From NCBI RefSeq assembly GCF_964259225.1, contig NZ_CAXVKN010000058.1: a stretch of 16,878 nucleotides of DNA; one strand, written 5' to 3'. The translations under genes and the position numbers were made by a program. The notes under the pieces are model-generated. The model saw nothing but the letters and a program-made list of their open reading frames with translations. It was not told where the DNA came from and searched no databases. This stretch comes from Catenibacterium mitsuoka_A (lineage in GTDB: Bacteria; Bacillota_I; Bacilli_A; Erysipelotrichales; Coprobacillaceae). Shown here one piece after another: positions 14,974-16,878 of the stretch; the first letter of the stretch is position 1, and every line of letters starts with the position of its first letter.

Positions 14974-15231
14974 ATGTCGAAATGGGATAAGCTAATTTTT
15001 AAGATTAGTACATTATCAAAAGAGTTACGTTTTTCTGAATTGAGAAAAGTATTGGAGAGTTATGGATATGTAATGAATTATCCTAAAGGAGGAAGCAGTC
15101 ACTATACTTTTAGGAAGAAAGGATGTATGCCTATCACAATACCTAAACATGAACCAATAAAAAGAGTATATGTTGAAATGGTAAGATTAATTGTAGAAAA
15201 AGAGGAGAAGAATAATGAAAACACTCAATGA
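14974..15231 (+). CDS. hicA: HicA-type mRNA interferase toxin
   Basis: 85-residue toxin of a type II toxin-antitoxin pair. HicA proteins have a double-stranded-RNA-binding fold and cleave mRNA. The core is visible: ELRKVLESYGYVMNYPKGGS, then SHYTFRKKG with the catalytic His43, then ITIPKHEPIKRVYVEMVRLI. It has about 15-20 extra N-terminal residues (MSKWDKLIFKISTLSKELRF) relative to the shortest HicA proteins, a form common in Firmicutes. AGGAG at 14960-14964 precedes the ATG. Its last 17 bases overlap the hicB start, the normal toxin-first order of hicAB loci. It stands intact among dead genes, as expected for a selfish or addiction module. Confidence 0.93.
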   Translation: MSKWDKLIFKISTLSKELRFSELRKVLESYGYVMNYPKGGSSHYTFRKKGCMPITIPKHEPIKRVYVEMVRLIVEKEEKNNENTQ

Positions 15232-15577
15232 TTATATGGCCTTACCTTATCGTTTAGAAATAGTAGAAGATCAAGAAGAAGGTGGATATGTAGTTTCTTA
15301 TCCTGATCTGCCAGGTTGTATCACTTATGGAGATACAATAGAAGATGCTATGAATAATGCAAAGGATGCAAAGAAAGCATGGATTGAAGCGGCATTAGAA
15401 GAAGGTATTGAGATTAATGAACCAGATAGCATAGAAGATTATTCTGGACAATTCAAATTGAGAATTCCTAAGACTTTACATAGAACACTTGCTTTGCATG
15501 CTAGAAAAGAAGGCATCAGCATGAACCAATATTGCGTCTATCTCCTATCTAGAAATGATGCTTTACTTTCAAAATAG
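15215..15577 (+). CDS. hicB: HicB-type antitoxin
   Basis: 120-residue antitoxin that binds and silences HicA and represses the operon. Residues 10-75 show the HicB partial RNase H-like fold (YRLEIVEDQEEGGYVVSYPD, LPGCITYGDTIEDAMNNAKD, then AKKAWIEAALEEG). Residues 82-117 form an Arc/MetJ-type ribbon-helix-helix DNA-binding domain (GQFKLRIPKTLHRTLALHAR, then KEGISMNQYCVYLLSR). Length is typical for the DNA-binding form. The ATG lies inside the end of hicA, with GAGGAG at about 15203-15208 as ribosome binding site, so the two are translationally coupled. A terminator follows within 15 bases. Confidence 0.93.
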   Translation: MKTLNDYMALPYRLEIVEDQEEGGYVVSYPDLPGCITYGDTIEDAMNNAKDAKKAWIEAALEEGIEINEPDSIEDYSGQFKLRIPKTLHRTLALHARKEGISMNQYCVYLLSRNDALLSK

Positions 15578-15589
15578 AACCTAATCACT

Positions 15590-15621
15590 AGAAAACATAC
15601 ACTTGTATGTGTTTCTTTTTT
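15590..15621 (+). terminator. Rho-independent terminator after hicAB
   Basis: AGAAAACATAC (15590-15600) pairs with GTATGTGTTTCT (15605-15616), leaving one bulged base, around loop ACTT, and is followed by TTTTT. It also lies over the 3' end of the minus-strand yibE/F remnant. Confidence 0.75.
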
Positions 15622-16174
15622 ATACAACAAGCTACATAATAATGCACTTATAGGAACAGTTAATACAATACCAAGAGTACCAGTAATGCCTTGAGATATC
15701 TCTATCGCTATAAAATCAGAATTCATTAATTGAGGATATTGAATCTGATAAGCAAGAAATGCGAGTAAGATTGTCATAGAACTACCAGTAAAAGCAAGTA
15801 TTAAAGTATTACACATTGTACCAATCATATCTTTTCTAATATTAAGTCCTGAGATGAAGAACTGTTTTCATTGAGATGTTTTTTTGTAAGAATCACGATT
15901 GTGAGTGTGGAAAGAATAGGGGAATATCCACTAAATATAAGAGGAAGAAGTAAACCTATAATCGCAAACAATGTAAAATCTAAACTGATAATTGTACGTA
16001 TTCCTTTAGAACGTCCTATTAAGAATATAATAATCAGCAACAATCCTATAAAAGCACAAATATAAGGTACACAGTAATAGTGATAAATGAAGTTGATTCT
16101 CTTGTAGCAATAGAATATAGTGAAATTACGATAACAAAAAATGAACATATAAAGAAAGGATTTCTTATAGCGAC
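15590..16174 (-). pseudogene. YibE/F-family membrane protein gene with internal deletion
   Basis: Two frames on the minus strand together give both ends of a YibE/F-family multi-pass membrane protein (PF07907, function poorly known). The first, within 15825-16184, gives GLLLIIIFLIGRSKGIRTII, then FTLFAIIGLLLPLIFSGYSP, matching the first membrane segments. The second, within 15538-15850, gives LNIRKDMIGTMCNTLILAFT, then NSDFIAIEISQGITGTLGIV and PISALLCSLLY, matching the last ones. The central membrane segments (about 150 residues by family comparison) are missing, and the join near 15845-15870 changes frame. The N-terminal segment also seems frameshifted near 16070, since the alternative frame (FVIVISLYSIATRESTSF) reads better. 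The last frame stays open to 15538, inside hicB. Not functional. Confidence 0.75.
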
Positions 16175-16831
16175 ATGAATACAAGAAACTTTATAATAAT
16201 AAAATATTTAAAAGAAGTAGGAGAATATGTAACAGCTGAATCTTTAAGTGCATTATGTCATGTAAGTACTAAAACTATTTTAAAAGATATTAAAAGTATA
16301 AATGATGATATGAAGGTCTCAAACAATTATATTGAAGTCAGACCTTCTCATGGTATTAAGCTGATCATCCATGATATGGATGCCTTTTCTCATTTAAGTG
16401 ATTCTTATCGACCTTTTCAAGATTACTTTATGTTAAGTGTAAATGAAAGAGAAGATTGGATACAGAAATATTTATTAGAAGCGAACGATTGGATCAAAGC
16501 TGATTTTTTATGTGAGATGTTATTTATATCTCCCTCTGTTCTTTCACAAAACCTAAAAGAAGTTAGAAAATCTTTAAAGAAATATGATTTAAAACTCTTA
16601 CAGAAACCTCATTATGGTATGAAAGTAGAAGGTAGAGAATTTAATAAGAGATTATGCTTATCACAAATCTATATTTCATATATTGATCAAAGAGAAGATT
16701 TTCCAGGTGCCCAATTTAAAGAAGAAGACTTAGCTTTTATTCAATCTATTAGTCATATTGTAGAAAATACACTAATAGATTATGAAGTAGCTATGTCCCA
16801 GGTTGTTAAACCGCAAACTCTACCCATCTGA
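16175..16831 (+). pseudogene. Truncated BglG/Mga-type PRD transcriptional regulator
   Basis: 218 residues, the N-terminal part of a PTS-controlled transcription activator (MtlR/LicR/Mga-like, normally about 480-700 residues). Residues 3-60 form a winged helix-turn-helix (RNFIIIKYLKEVGEYVTAES, LSALCHVSTKTILKDIKSIN). Residues 90-165 form a second, Mga-type helix-turn-helix (ADFLCEMLFISPSVLSQNLK, then KPHYGMKVEG). A PRD begins at about 185 (IVENTLIDYEVAMSQVV) and stops after 30 residues at TGA 16829-16831. In another frame the sequence continues HLMTANYITLYNNAF, like the next PRD residues, then stops at 16873-16875. The third frame also closes near 16860. So the gene is frameshifted and truncated. 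AAAGGA at 16155-16160 lies 14 bases before the ATG, a poor spacing. Confidence 0.75.
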
Positions 16832-16878
16832 TGACTGCAAATTATATTACCCTATATAATAATGCATTTTTATAGCGA

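Noticed and set aside
15871..16065. Plus-strand open frame of 64 codons over the yibE/F remnant
   Set aside because: It lies antisense to the recognisable YibE/F membrane segments, has no ribosome binding site and has no protein-like motif of its own.
1..16878. CRISPR array, tRNA or rRNA genes
   Set aside because: No regularly spaced repeats, CCA-ended cloverleaf sequences or rRNA-like segments were recognised on reading both strands.

Overview
The window is AT-rich Gram-positive DNA with strong AGGAGG-type ribosome binding sites, a CcpA-type cre site, a cellobiose-family PTS permease and an LPXTG-like surface protein. This points to a low-GC Firmicute, most likely a gut Erysipelotrichia-type organism. 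The lineage call is inference; the sequence holds no rRNA or other marker.

Left part (1-3626): the last codons of an upstream gene, a 664-residue enoate-reductase-type flavoenzyme (old yellow enzyme barrel, 4Fe-4S cluster, two Rossmann domains), a LysR regulator, a strong terminator, then a lone 148-residue protein that looks like an orphan immunity-type protein, with its own terminator.

Middle part (3627-10548): a sugar-use locus resembling the chitobiose (chb) logic. A promoter with a near-consensus cre site drives a PTS EIIC permease, a small serine esterase and a GH1 6-phospho-beta-glucosidase. An AraC-type activator with its own promoter follows. A hairpin terminator with the araC stop codon in its loop separates it from a ROK-family kinase without the usual zinc motif and a ChbG/YdjC-type deacetylase. 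A lone 175-residue protein of unknown function closes the region. No EIIA or EIIB is present, so they must be supplied from elsewhere. The combination of esterase, deacetylase, phosphoglycosidase and kinase suggests an acylated or N-acetylated beta-glucoside as substrate.

Right part (10549-16878): a graveyard with two intact islands. Pieces of a decayed guaA (GMP synthase) lie on both sides of an intact 844-residue secreted surface protein (beta-propeller-like, helical insertion, proline-rich linker, KTGD-type sorting signal), as if that gene had been inserted into a guaA copy. Its control region is packed with palindromes. Next come an unrecognised decayed gene, a possible transposase scrap, an intact hicAB toxin-antitoxin pair with a consensus promoter and operator-like repeats, a yibE/F-type membrane protein gene broken by an internal deletion (minus strand), and a truncated BglG/Mga-type PRD regulator.
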